Source: Pavlovales sp. CCMP2436 (lineage: Eukaryota; Haptophyta; Pavlovophyceae; Pavlovales). From it: DNA of 10,846 nucleotides. The stretch is taken from contig MU631311.1 in assembly GCA_026770615.1 (NCBI GenBank), positions 418,508 to 429,353 of the forward strand. The letters run 5' to 3'. The notes beneath the pieces are model-generated. The model did no database searches. It was not told the DNA's origin and worked only from the letters and a program-made list of their open reading frames with translations. Position numbers and translations under genes: made by a program. Below, one piece after another: positions 5,101 to 10,520 of the stretch (the stretch's first letter is position 1; every line of letters begins with the position of its first letter).

Positions 5101-6760
5101 TTCGCGCAATTGCTCACTCACACGTAACAGAAATGTAACGGAAGTTTGGAGATCAAGTGTACTAAAATATGTACACATTGCATGTATAGCGCACCTCACT
5201 GCCCTTCCTAAAGTATAATACTATTCTTATGTACCTCCCTTCCCCAAGCGAATATATTCATTGAGCTTATTCATTCTGTGTGCGATGAAATCCCCCCTCC
5301 CCAAGCAAATATATTCATCAAGCTAATCAATTCTATGTGCTCTGAAACAGCTCTCGCGTGACTGTGCGCACCTGCTCGTCAACTGCGCCGGCGACTCGCA
5401 AACGATCGAATTGTGGGGGATGCGCGATAGGTGCGAGCTACTACTGTTATTACTACTACTACTACTACTACTTCTGCTGCTATTACCTTTACTACTGTTA
5501 TTACTACTACTACTACTACTATTACTTCTACTTCTACTACTACTATTATTACCACTACTACTACTACTACTACCACTTCTGCTGCTATTACCTTTACTAC
5601 TGTTATTACCGCTACTACCTTACTTTTCTTTGATAATGATGACTACTACTATTTTTTGTGGGGCATGCGCAAGAGGTAAGAGCTTGTCTACCCCCCCTCC
5701 CCCATCCTCCTCCATCCCCCCGTGTCTGTTCGCCTGGCTTTACTTTGCCTGCTTTGTCTTTCCCTTCAGCCCCCCTCCCCCATCCCGGCGACTCACAAAC
5801 AATCGAATAAGGGATTTTTTCGACATGTATTGGTGTTTTTGGTGCCAATACTACTGCCGTGCCATGCCCGTACACACGCACGCACGCACGCACTACAACA
5901 AAACCTGCACAACCTAATATACGGATCAAATTAAATTCCGCCATCAAACTTTTAACCTTTGGTAATTTTTCGACAGGGCGCCGCTTTTGAAATACGAGGG
6001 GCAGAAGCAGTCGAGATTCGTGATTCGCTCGGCCTTTGGCGGGCACGCCGAGCGATACGTGATCAGCGGGTGAGCTGTCGGGTGTGGGGGGGGGAGGGGC
6101 AGTGTGTTGCTGCGTACTTGCCTAGGGCACCACTCAGCTGACACCCGTGCACAGTGTCTTGTTTTCAACCAGCATTCGTAAAATTACAAAATGGTCCCCT
6201 GGTTTTGACACCGTTCCTACATGTTTGATATGATGACGTGCGCTGAGTCGTTTACAGCTTTTACCCAAGGCTGAGCCGTAGTGGCCAAGCTGCGGCTCAG
6301 AACCCAACGCCACGCGGATGAAACCACTAATGGAGCAGACACCTGCCCTCTCAGCCTCATCCAATCTAAACCACAATCCTACCATAAAGCTGATGTCTAA
6401 TGTTGATCACGCCTGTGAGTGAAGGCCTCTATATGAGCACTGCTGAGCCGCTTATATATATTAATTAATATTTCAATGTACAGATTATTCATTATATACC
6501 TACATAATTCAAGAATCCTTAAATCGGCTCAGCAGTGTGCGATAGGAAACGTTTACTTACAGGCAATTTTATTACATTCTGAATACAGGAGCGAGGATTC
6601 ACAGGTGTACATCTGGAACCGTCACGACGCCATGTTGCTGCAAGTGCTCCCGGGACACTCGGGCGCCGTCAACGCAGTCGCCTGGAGCCCTCTGCACGAT
6701 GACGTCTTTGTCTCGGCGAGTGACGACCACACAATCCGCATCTGGGGCCCTGTCCGATAG
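2050..6760 (+). CDS. WDR26/Gid7-family WD40 protein, 3' part of a multi-exon gene
   Basis: Joined exons: 2050-2107, 2775-2853, 2987-3088, 3519-3604, about 4124-4143, 4570-4613, 5351-5430, 5977-6069 and 6589-6760. All junction phases agree. The product is the C-terminal part of a seven-bladed WD40 propeller. Its blade order and spacing match WDR26 (animals), Gid7 (yeast) and the plant WDR26 homologue: GHDDSV...WSPDD, LRLWD, AFAWLPDGRHFLSGG, the LRVHDLAVTHDG strand, HPVTSIQLSRD, IELWGM, then the diagnostic SRFVIRSAFGGHAERYVISG, SEDSQVYIW and SASDDHTIRIWGP. In the known family this subunit belongs to the GID/CTLH ubiquitin ligase and helps assemble its higher-order rings. That role is inferred here. 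The LisH and CTLH helices and the first blade are not found, so the gene is 5'-incomplete or its first exons are unrecognised. All introns but one are GT-AG. The gene ends at TAG (6758-6760). Confidence 0.9.
2113..2139 (+). repeat. T27 tract directly after a splice donor
   Basis: There are 27 consecutive T beginning five bases into the intron (GTACG then T27). A similar arrangement, GT followed by a T run to 3625, follows the donor at 3605. U-rich tracts just downstream of donors help donor recognition through TIA-1-type proteins in animals. Whether that applies here is unknown. Confidence 0.8.
2362..2405 (+). repeat. CA/CG microsatellite
   Basis: An alternating CA, CG and CA dinucleotide run lies inside the intron between exons a and b. 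It is alternating purine-pyrimidine throughout, a sequence type that can adopt Z-DNA. No gene is seen in it. Confidence 0.85.
2541..2763 (+). repeat. Two tandem decayed copies of the exon b acceptor edge (about 110 bp units)
   Basis: Units begin near 2541 and 2649, and the true junction follows at 2764. The second unit, 2649-2684, matches 2764-2799 at about 30 of 36 positions, including the AG and the start of exon b: C-S-L-H-G-E-L-R against C-S-L-D-G-E-L-R. The first unit reads C-N-L-E before drifting. The two intronic units also share a 35-base segment, 2581-2615 and 2691-2725, with only two differences. Each unit then runs into a C-run and T- or GT-rich polypyrimidine tract that serves as the 3' splice-site region of the next unit. 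Junction starts are at 2549, 2660 and 2775. Confidence 0.85.
2775..2853 (+). CDS. WD40 exon b (LRLWDAKTG)
   Basis: The acceptor is GTGAGAACAG and the donor is GAGGAG|GTATTT. The first base completes a Ser codon, followed by 26 codons, C-S-L-D-G-E-L-R-L-W-D through H-R-H-E-E, ending in phase 0. A second AG six bases later (TTGCAG at 2780) could also serve in frame and would delete CS. The upstream AG is preferred because it gives the loop length found in WDR26 homologues. This exon holds the closing WD strand of the second blade. Confidence 0.88.
2987..3088 (+). CDS. WD40 exon c (AFAWLPDGRHFLSGG)
   Basis: The acceptor is CCCCCTCAG after a C/T-rich tract, and the exon starts in phase 0. It encodes 34 codons, from AVNAFAWLPDGRHFLSGG to LLLLWRTDGTVLQ, and ends in phase 0 at TTGCAG. 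It covers the third blade: the V..F.W.PDG..F.SGG signature followed by a strand ending in TDGTVLQ, which corresponds to the LDG segment of the family. The donor is GCACAC rather than GT. Confidence 0.88.
3213..3236 (+). repeat. Copy of the exon c donor edge
   Basis: ACTGTTTTGCAGGCAC at 3221-3236, with the bases just before it, repeats exon c's last bases plus the GC donor (ACTGTCTTGCAGGCAC). By my count 20 of 24 positions agree. The copy retains the GC donor, so GC was present before the duplication. A weaker match, AAGTTG at 3201, extends the similarity further into the exon with a gap. Confidence 0.75.
3309..3451 (+). repeat. Two tandem copies of the exon d acceptor edge
   Basis: Exon-start copies begin at 3321 and 3419, and the true exon begins at 3519, giving a period of 98 to 100 bases. 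Each consists of a pyrimidine-rich CAG followed by about 33 bases of exon d. The first copy contains an in-frame TAG. The second reads AWHGLRVHDLA exactly as in the exon. Its four base differences over these 11 codons are all at third positions and synonymous. AT-rich filler separates the copies. Confidence 0.9.
3519..3604 (+). CDS. WD40 exon d (AWHGLRVHDLAVTHDG)
   Basis: The acceptor is CGCTGTCCAG and the donor is ATCAG|GTTTTT. It encodes 28 codons, AWHGLRVHDLAVTHDG...VAVCAERKI, then two bases. It matches the fourth blade of WDR26-type proteins, where a WxGxRVxDLA-like strand is followed by DG...V and a (K/R)IR strand. The donor is directly followed by a T tract to 3625. Without splicing, the frame would run into poly-Phe. 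Confidence 0.88.
3626..4123 (+). other. Intron with small internal duplications
   Basis: No exon is supported here. Pairs of related segments are visible: ACAACCTTGGGTTATTAAATA (3645-3665) and GAACCTCAGGTTATTAAATGG (3717-3737); AATATTTGCTC at 3627 and 3849; and GGAGGCTATAC...CCCC (3885-3905) with CGAGGTTATACCCC (3957-3970). C-runs at 3897-3905 and 3968-4025 interrupt AT-rich sequence. Confidence 0.55.
4124..4143 (+). CDS. WD40 micro-exon e (R-V-K-E-E-S), 5' boundary uncertain
   Basis: The 3' end is well supported. TCGG|GTATTG leaves one base, which with the GC at the start of exon f makes Gly, and KEES-G-ETSLPIAHPV gives the acidic linker seen before the HP(I/V)xS strand in the family. The 5' end is not clear. 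AGs at 4122-4123 and 4125-4126 both keep the phase from exon d, giving 20 or 17 bases. The 20-base choice gives a linker equal in length to that of plant homologues. A longer version reaching back to 4092 would add L-Y-V-F but breaks phase. Confidence 0.5.
4152..4260 (+). repeat. C-run and CA/CCA low-complexity tract
   Basis: This is a strongly strand-biased stretch of C runs with CA and CCA repeats inside the intron between exons e and f. No coding potential is visible beyond Pro/His/Thr low complexity. Confidence 0.85.
4284..4370 (+). repeat. Two copies of the micro-exon e donor edge
   Basis: GGAAAGAAGAGTTGGGTGCAC near 4285-4305 and GGAAAGTAGAGTCAGGTGCAC near 4349-4369 repeat the end of micro-exon e with its GT (GAAAGAAGAGTCGGGTATTG, 4130-4149). 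The two copies resemble each other more than the original, sharing GTGCAC after the donor. An ATT run (about 4312-4336) lies between them. Confidence 0.7.
4570..4613 (+). CDS. WD40 exon f (ETSLPIAHPVTSIQ)
   Basis: The acceptor is TTTCTTCTGCAG and the donor is ATTCAG|GTAATA. Two bases finish a Gly codon, then 14 codons encode ETSLPIAHPVTSIQ and end in phase 0. This is the HP(I/V)xSx strand opening the fifth blade, and it joins directly to LSRDCAHLLVN in exon g, as in WDR26 homologues. Three further copies of its 3' edge follow downstream. This copy is preferred because it alone has a good upstream acceptor and the acidic linker context. Confidence 0.82.
4601..4925 (+). repeat. Four-copy tandem array of the exon f donor edge (89, 100 and 116 bp)
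   Basis: The true edge CCCGTGACATCTATTCAG|GTAATACGATTCA (donor at 4614) is followed by copies with donor positions at 4703, 4803 and 4919. Read in frame, the copies give PVTSIQ, then AVTSI-stop, then PVTSVQ. The first two copies also keep the intron start GTAATACGAT(T/G)CAG and an ATTCATTYTGTG-like segment. The third keeps GGAAATTAA but has lost GTAATACG. The spacing is 89, 100 and 116 bases. All copies retain an intact GT except that the TAG variant interrupts the frame. Confidence 0.92.
5036..5121 (+). repeat. Decayed copies of the exon g acceptor edge, with a hairpin
   Basis: The 34 bases 5088-5121 align without gaps to 5350-5383, the exon g start, at about 22 positions. They lie after GAATAG, where the exon has GAAACAG. 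A shorter related segment, TATGAATAGCTCTC, lies at about 5048-5061. Inside the copy, ATTGCGCG (5091-5098) and CGCGCAAT (5103-5110) form a perfect eight-base stem with a four-base loop, flanked by AGC and GCT. Confidence 0.5.
5237..5350 (+). repeat. 56-base tandem duplication forming the exon g 3' splice region
   Basis: Segments 5237-5292 and 5295-5350 are near copies: CCCCAAGCGAATATATTCATTGAGCT against CCCCAAGCAAATATATTCATCAAGCT, continuing to TGTGYG...TGAAA. Only the second ends in a usable AG (GAAACAG). The first ends GATGAAATC. Confidence 0.88.
5351..5430 (+). CDS. WD40 exon g (LSRDCAHLLVN...IELWGMRD)
   Basis: The acceptor is CTCTGAAACAG and the donor is CGATAG|GTGCGA. It encodes 26 codons, LSRDCAHLLVNCAGDSQTIELWGMRD, then two bases. 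It corresponds to the blade whose family pattern is LS.D...LLVN.....I.LW. The following intron begins almost at once with a trinucleotide tract that stays open in this frame as poly-Leu, so intron retention would not stop translation for a long way. Confidence 0.9.
5441..5640 (+). repeat. CTA/TTA/CTT trinucleotide tract with a 105-bp internal duplication
   Basis: This is about 200 bases of imperfect TAC/CTA repeats. A variant-rich block beginning CTTCTGCTGCTATTACC at 5471 recurs at 5576, a 105-base offset, so the tract grew by segmental duplication as well as slippage. In the frame of exon g it encodes an almost pure leucine run. Confidence 0.9.
5650..5808 (+). repeat. Two decayed copies of exon g inside the following intron
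   Basis: Positions 5656-5684 repeat the end of exon g with its donor: TTGTGGGGCATGCGCAAGAG|GTAAGAG against TTGTGGGGGATGCGCGATAG|GTGCGAG, five differences in 29. This reads L-W-G-M-R-K. Separately, 5785-5808 repeats an internal part of exon g (CCGGCGACTCACAAACAATCGAAT) with two differences in 24. The two fragments lie in inverted order relative to the exon, with a C-rich stretch between them. The first copy has a stronger consensus donor than the real exon. Confidence 0.88.
5873..5892 (+). repeat. CGCA tetranucleotide repeat
   Basis: A short ACGC repeat (ACACGCACGCACGCACGC) lies inside the intron between exons g and h. Confidence 0.8.
5977..6069 (+). CDS. WD40 exon h (SRFVIRSAFGGHAERYVISG)
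   Basis: The acceptor is TTTTTCGACAG and the donor is ATCAGCGG|GTGAGC. One base completes an Arg codon, then 30 codons run from APLLKYEGQKQ to SRFVIRSAFGGHAERYVIS, and two bases start a Gly codon. The segment KY.G.....F.IRS.FGG....(F/Y)(I/V).SG is the most specific signature of WDR26/Gid7 proteins among WD40 families. It is the main reason for the family assignment. Confidence 0.93.
6271..6300 (+). repeat. Hairpin CTGAGCCG/CGGCTCAG
   Basis: CTGAGCCG (6271-6278) and CGGCTCAG (6293-6300) form a perfect eight-base stem around a 14-base loop, in the intron between exons h and i. The same arm sequences recur at 6443-6450 and 6525-6532. Confidence 0.7.
6438..6537 (+). mobile_element. Small inverted-repeat element (possible MITE) inside an intron
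   Basis: CACTGCTGAGCCG (6438-6450) is the exact reverse complement of CGGCTCAGCAGTG (6525-6537), enclosing an AT-rich core of about 74 bases. This is the shape of a MITE-like element of about 100 bases. No clear target-site duplication flanks it, and no coding sequence is inside. It sits 51 bases before the final acceptor. The arm motif is also present as a separate hairpin at 6271-6300, so the two may be related. Confidence 0.45.
6589..6760 (+). CDS. WD40 terminal exon i with stop
   Basis: The acceptor is GAATACAG. The first base completes the Gly split at the end of exon h, giving GSEDSQVYIWN. It then encodes the last blade, LPGHSGAVNAVAWSPL and FVSASDDHTIRIWGPVR, and stops at TAG (6758-6760). 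GSED..VYIW and (D/E)DGT(V/I)RIWGP are the usual C-terminal motifs of the family. The protein ends right after the WGP motif, with no extra tail. Confidence 0.94.
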
Positions 6761-6790
6761 AGACCCGAACGCTTTTTCTGTTTGTTTTGC

Positions 6791-6796
6791 AATAAA
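6791..6796 (+). terminator. AATAAA polyadenylation signal
   Basis: AATAAA begins 30 bases after the stop codon and is followed by a short palindromic CTGACTCAGTCAG. The position suits a short 3' UTR. The exact cleavage site cannot be seen. Confidence 0.55.
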
Positions 6797-7440
6797 TGAC
6801 TGACTCAGTCAGCCCTTATAAATACTCCGCTATTTAAAGTATGCGGGGCTCACGTCGCTGCTGATAGGCCTAAATTAGGTGTTCAGAGGAACATCTCAAC
6901 ATATCTCAGGAGCTAGAAAATATACTCAAAATAGTCTCATTTGTTTCGGCAAGTGACACAGTCACGGCAAATGTTTGTGCTGCAGCTCTATTATATTATT
7001 GGCTACGTCATTTAGTTTATTGTAGAAATAAATTAATGAACTATTGTCGCTTCGGCATAATAATAAAATTACATTGTCGATATCTGGCTGGCCCAAGTCA
7101 TAATATTAATGCCGAATCAATGAGGTAACTATTTAATTTTTCTATGTTATATAGTATATAATTTATTCCGCTCGAGAACCCTCATTGTCGTCGGTTCATA
7201 ACGACGTCACTCCGGAGAGTGAAGCCGCCGTGATTTGTGTGTACTTATTTTAGTTGCTTAAATGTGAGAAATAATATGAAATTATATCTCCTTAGCAAAT
7301 ATGTGATTATAGTTTGATGGTTACAACTAAGGAGAGTTCAAAAGCATGGTGAAAAAATGGCGCGTACCATGCTCGTTGCGCATAGGCGATCATTCGCAGC
7401 GAGTTACGGATAGCGCGCGAGCTGATACGGAAGTGCAGGA
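6797..7440. other. AT-rich intergenic stretch with small inverted repeats
   Basis: No coding sequence is supported. Two inverted repeats are visible: TTCGGCAT (7051-7058) with ATGCCGAA (7109-7116), extended loosely by AT sequence, and TCTCCTTAG (7287-7295) with CTAAGGAGA (7327-7335). Base composition rises to GC-rich after about 7340. Confidence 0.6.
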
Positions 7441-7681
7441 GCAATGGCGACGCCGAGTTCAACGTGCAGTTTGGATCATATACAGTTTGTAATATATTCA
7501 GGATGCCAGCTGCAGGGCCGAGAAGAGCTTACTGGCACCAATTGACCCTAGCCCTCTGTGGCCAGCAACTTGCAGCTCTCTCACAGGCCGGCAGGGCAGG
7601 GTGGATCACGCGCTCTCGAGTCCTGGTCCGCCCAGTATCCACAAATGTTCACTCCCAGCAGCCAGTAGTGATGATTTTTCT

Positions 7682-8986
7682 TCACAGCTTGACGAGCGGC
7701 TCGCCTGCACGGCGCCCGAACGATGAGCCTGGCGTCGCGACACAGCAGGCGGCAAGCATGACACGGTTGATTGAGGAGTGCTCGCAAGGCTCATCACCCG
7801 CCTCCGCCTCCGCTTCTTGCTCGAGGCTGAGCGCAAGAAGCGACTTCATATCCGCCACACTCGCGAGCGCGCGGCCGCGAGCGCACGACGATGCAACCCT
7901 CGCGCCGAGCAGCGCCCCGTACAGGCGGAAGTGCAGCGATAGGTGGCGCGGGTCAAGCGCATAGCGTGCAACGCGCGCGAGCGGTGTGGTCCGCGGGTAG
8001 CCGTCGACAAAGCCGTCGAAGATCGCTTCAAGGCCCCAGCCGAGGGGAGCTTCCGTAACCGGTAATGTTGTTCGGTCGGGGGGAGGGACAGCGGTCAGTC
8101 CAGGTAGTGCAGAAGTGGTCGGGAGAGGGAGGGGGGCGCGCAGCAACGCCACCGTCACAGGCGCGCTACCATAGTCAATCAGGGCGTTGCGCAGCAGGCC
8201 GATTTCCTGGCGCAGCGAAGCGCGCCGTCCGAGCTGTGCTGATCAACAAGGCTGAGCACAATCAGAATGACTAGCGTATCATCACTCGCGCGCGCGCGCA
8301 CCAGCGTGGGCGCGGAGCAGACGCATCGACCGATAGCTTCCAGAGGATGCCGCCATCCCGTCCGTCGCCTTGGCGCCCCGGGTCGAAGAAGCACGGGAAG
8401 ACGACCTTGGCAATGGCCACCGCCTCGTCAGCCCGGCCCGCGCGCACGAGTGCGAGCAGCCACTTGTCCATGTAGTGCCGGTACTGCCCGTCGAACGACA
8501 TCCCCACGTCCGTCTGCGCGGCCGAGCGCAGCTTGCCGATGCGCAGCCCGACAAAACCCGTTGGCGAACGACCGTCGGGTCGCATTGCGTCGAGTGCAGA
8601 GGCCGAGCATGGCTTGCCAAGACCCTCGTGCACAGCCTCGACGAGCGCGTCGGCGGCGCGCCGATACCGCGCGGGATCGCCAAATTTTAGGTCGTCGCGC
8701 TCGAGCGTGTCTGAGATGGTCGTGAACGCGAGCACGGCGAACGCGTCGGTCCACAGGTAGCACCCGTCACCGTTCGCGCATCTCCCCGCCTCTTGCGGCG
8801 GGAGGGCCCGTGGGAAGCCGTGCGTGTCGACGGGCCCGTACACACTCTCAAGCAGAGCGAGCGCCTCGCCGACGCGCCCGGCAGCTGGCTCGCCAGTGGA
8901 CGCTGCGCACCGATACAAGGTGGTGGCATCAGCGGCGGGAGCAAACGCGCGGGCGGCGGGCGAGTCCACCCGAGAGTAGACCGATC
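7682..8986 (-). pseudogene. Decayed alpha/alpha-toroid (six-hairpin glycosidase-like) protein gene
   Basis: On the minus strand, one protein continues through three frames. The first part, from about 8969 to 8310, includes TLYRCAASTGEP, LWTDAFAVLAFTTISD, ADALVEAVHEGLGKP, GFVGLRIGKL, MSFDGQYRHYMDKWLLALVR and GGILWKLSVDASAP. The second, from about 8310 to 8230, is TLVRARASDDTLVILIVLSLVDQH. The third, from about 8225 to 7682, runs from SLRQEIGLLRNALIDYGS through PLGWGLEAIFDGFVDG and LSLHFRLYGALLGARVA to a stop. The W-TDAF, LRIGK, DGQY-HY-KW and WK(L/M)S(V/I)D motifs recall an unnamed helical-toroid family found in bacteria, fungi and algae. Enzymatic activity is unknown. No ATG start is seen: a TGA lies just upstream (8985-8987). 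A 30-residue Pro-rich segment may be an insertion. Unlike the WD40 gene it is very GC-rich and without recognisable introns, suggesting transferred or relic sequence. Sequencing error is another explanation for the frame changes. Confidence 0.6.
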
Positions 8987-9045
8987 ACGCGCACAAACGC
9001 GGCGCGGGAGGCGCTTCAAGGCGCACCCTTGTTGCTATGTAGTTA

Positions 9046-9345
9046 ACTTACACCGAGTACATGCGCATGAACATCAAGTTCTTCGGCTACGACAAGGTGG
9101 CTGACTTAGACATGGAGCTGCGCCAGACGTTGACGACGAGGGCGTTCGAGAACCCGGCCGAGGGGATGGGCTTCGAGCTGGCGATGCCCAACCACAAGCA
9201 CAACTGGCAGCTGCTCTAAAAGTACCACGCCAAGATGACGACGACGCGCGATGCGTCCACGCCGCCGCCACCGGCGAAGCGCCTCATGATGAGCGCCCAC
9301 GGCGCGGGCGCGCACGTGGCCCCAACCGCCACAACCTTCGAGCGC
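9046..9345 (+). pseudogene. Unrecognised GC-rich coding relic with an in-frame stop
   Basis: After a TAG (9040-9042) one frame reads LTYTEYMRMNIKFFGYDKV, then ADLDMELRQTLTTRAFENP, then AEGMGFELAMPNHKHNWQLL. It stops at TAA (9217-9219) and continues in the same frame as KYHAKMTTTRDASTPPPPAKRLMM to about 9340. G and C dominate third positions on both sides of the stop, so this looks like one coding region with a nonsense change. An ATG lies at 9061. I do not recognise the family. Phe- and charge-rich sequence followed by a Pro/Ala-rich linker suggests a folded domain with a disordered tail. Transposon or viral origin cannot be shown. Confidence 0.4.
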
Positions 9346-9760
9346 CCAGCAGGCCGCGGCGAGCTACGCGCAAGCGCAAGCGGCGGTGGGCTCCGCGCTG
9401 GCAGGGGGCAGCGCGCTCGTCGGCGGTGGCGCGCACGTGGCCGGCGGCGGCGGGCGCAAGTCCACCCCCTTCGCGCTGGTGATGACGTCGGCGGGCATCC
9501 TGGTCTTCGACGCGTCCAAATTCAGGGACGCAAAGTCGTGCTTCATCTACCAGATGACCGGCGCTCCATGCGGCCTCCTCTCCTGCCCCATGGTAAACGG
9601 CATGAGCACGACGGTGCAGGCCGAGCGCGACCGCGCGCACGCCGCCTGCCACTCGCCAACGTGCTCCCACTGCGACATCGCGGGGCATGTGGCTGGGTGC
9701 CACGGGACGGACGACTGGCTCGGCGCGCACCCCGCGCTCGCGACCTACCCTTTCCACTAG
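9335..9760 (+). pseudogene. Unrecognised Ala/Gly-rich coding segment with a Cys/His cluster
   Basis: The coding signal moves to the next frame near 9340 and stays open to a TAG at 9758-9760: SSAQQAAASYAQAQAAVG, then Gly/Ala-rich GGSALVGGGAHVAGGGG, then RKSTPFALVMTSAGILVFDASKF, CFIYQMTGAPCGLLSCPMVNGM and CHSPTCSHCDIAGHVAGCH near the end. The last segment has the spacing C-x2-C-x4-H-x3-C, one residue short of a CCHC zinc knuckle. It may be the 3' part of the relic to its left, separated by a frameshift or an unseen intron. No function is assigned. Confidence 0.3.
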
Positions 9761-10166
9761 GGACTCGGGGCGCGGGTGGAGGCGGCGTGCGGCGCACGGC
9801 TCACCCTCGCCGCGCCCGCAACTGTGCTCCCCAGCCCGCGCCGCGCGTATGCAGCGAGACCCGCTCCCCGGCCTTCTCCCGGTCCCTGGGCCTTCAGGGA
9901 GGCCGGGGAGCGATCGCGCACCTCAAAGGTGTGCTGTGTGCCCGTCTCCTCCGAAGACCCGTCTCATCATCACCAGCATCAGGCGAACGAGGGTGCGACG
10001 GCCACACCTGCGCGCCTCAAAGGCAACATGGCGCGCTTGGAGAGCACCCCCTGCACACACCATGCCCGCCCACAACCCAGCGGTACCACCACCGGGCGTA
10101 TCGCGGCTGGGATTCGAGTCCCCGCGGCGTATGCGGCCGGTAGGCGGCCGGGTTCTCAAAAGTTGA
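9761..10166. other. GC-rich stretch without a supported gene
   Basis: Several frames are open here only because the sequence is GC-rich. Translations are Arg/Pro/Ala-rich and resemble nothing I know. A short segment (GATTCGAGTCC, about 10112-10122) resembles a tRNA-type B box, but no matching tRNA fold is present. Confidence 0.5.
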
Positions 10167-10339
10167 ATACAACTCTCAAAACTCGGCTATTTATTTATTT
10201 ACTCACTTACGTGAGCACTCATTTTTTATTCTGGGTTGGTGCTTGTCAGCTGGCCAAATGTGGCTCGGGGGCTTGGCGATTGGCCCCCAACTTTGTAGCC
10301 CGCGGGGACATCGGGAAGGCCTCCATTTGTAGTGTGCAC

Positions 10340-10509
10340 CAAATGAGACGTACGTTAATGGGCGGGGAGTATCATATACATTTCCATACACAAATGAGAC
10401 GTACGTTACTGGGCGGGGAGTATCATATACATAGCCATACACAAATGAGACGTACGTTACTGGGCGGGGAGTATCATATACATTTCCATACACAAATGAG
10501 ACGTACGTT
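10340..10509 (+). repeat. 51-bp minisatellite, 3.3 copies
   Basis: Units begin at 10340, 10391, 10442 and 10493 (partial), each starting CAAATGAGACGTACGTTA and containing GGGCGGGGAGTATCATATAC. Differences between units are few, for example ACATTTCC against ACATAGCC. Because 51 is a multiple of three, the array stays open on both strands, which produces repetitive open frames that are probably not genes. ACGTACGT in each unit is palindromic. Confidence 0.95.
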
Positions 10510-10520
10510 ACTGGGCGCTG

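Noticed and set aside
5379..5640. Poly-Val, poly-Tyr, poly-Thr and poly-Leu open frames
   Set aside because: These are six-frame readings of the trinucleotide repeat. Only the continuity of the Leu frame with exon g is worth noting.
7464..7964. A 166-codon plus-strand open frame starting near 7464
   Set aside because: Most of it is antisense to the end of the toroid-like gene, and the first part has no recognisable features.
8267..8970. Plus-strand open frames opposite the toroid-like gene
   Set aside because: They are antisense shadows of GC-rich coding sequence. Family-like motifs occur only on the minus strand.
9235..10143. A 302-codon plus-strand open frame
   Set aside because: Its first part belongs to the relic at 9046, but beyond about 9345 it becomes Arg/Gly/Pro-rich in a frame without coding character, while the neighbouring frame looks coding.
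10100..10166. Possible tRNA or tRNA-derived SINE (B-box-like GATTCGAGTCC)
   Set aside because: No acceptor stem, anticodon arm or A box could be folded around it. The motif differs from consensus and can occur by chance.
10340..10509. Possible CRISPR array
   Set aside because: The units are directly adjacent without distinct spacers, in a eukaryotic context. It is a minisatellite.
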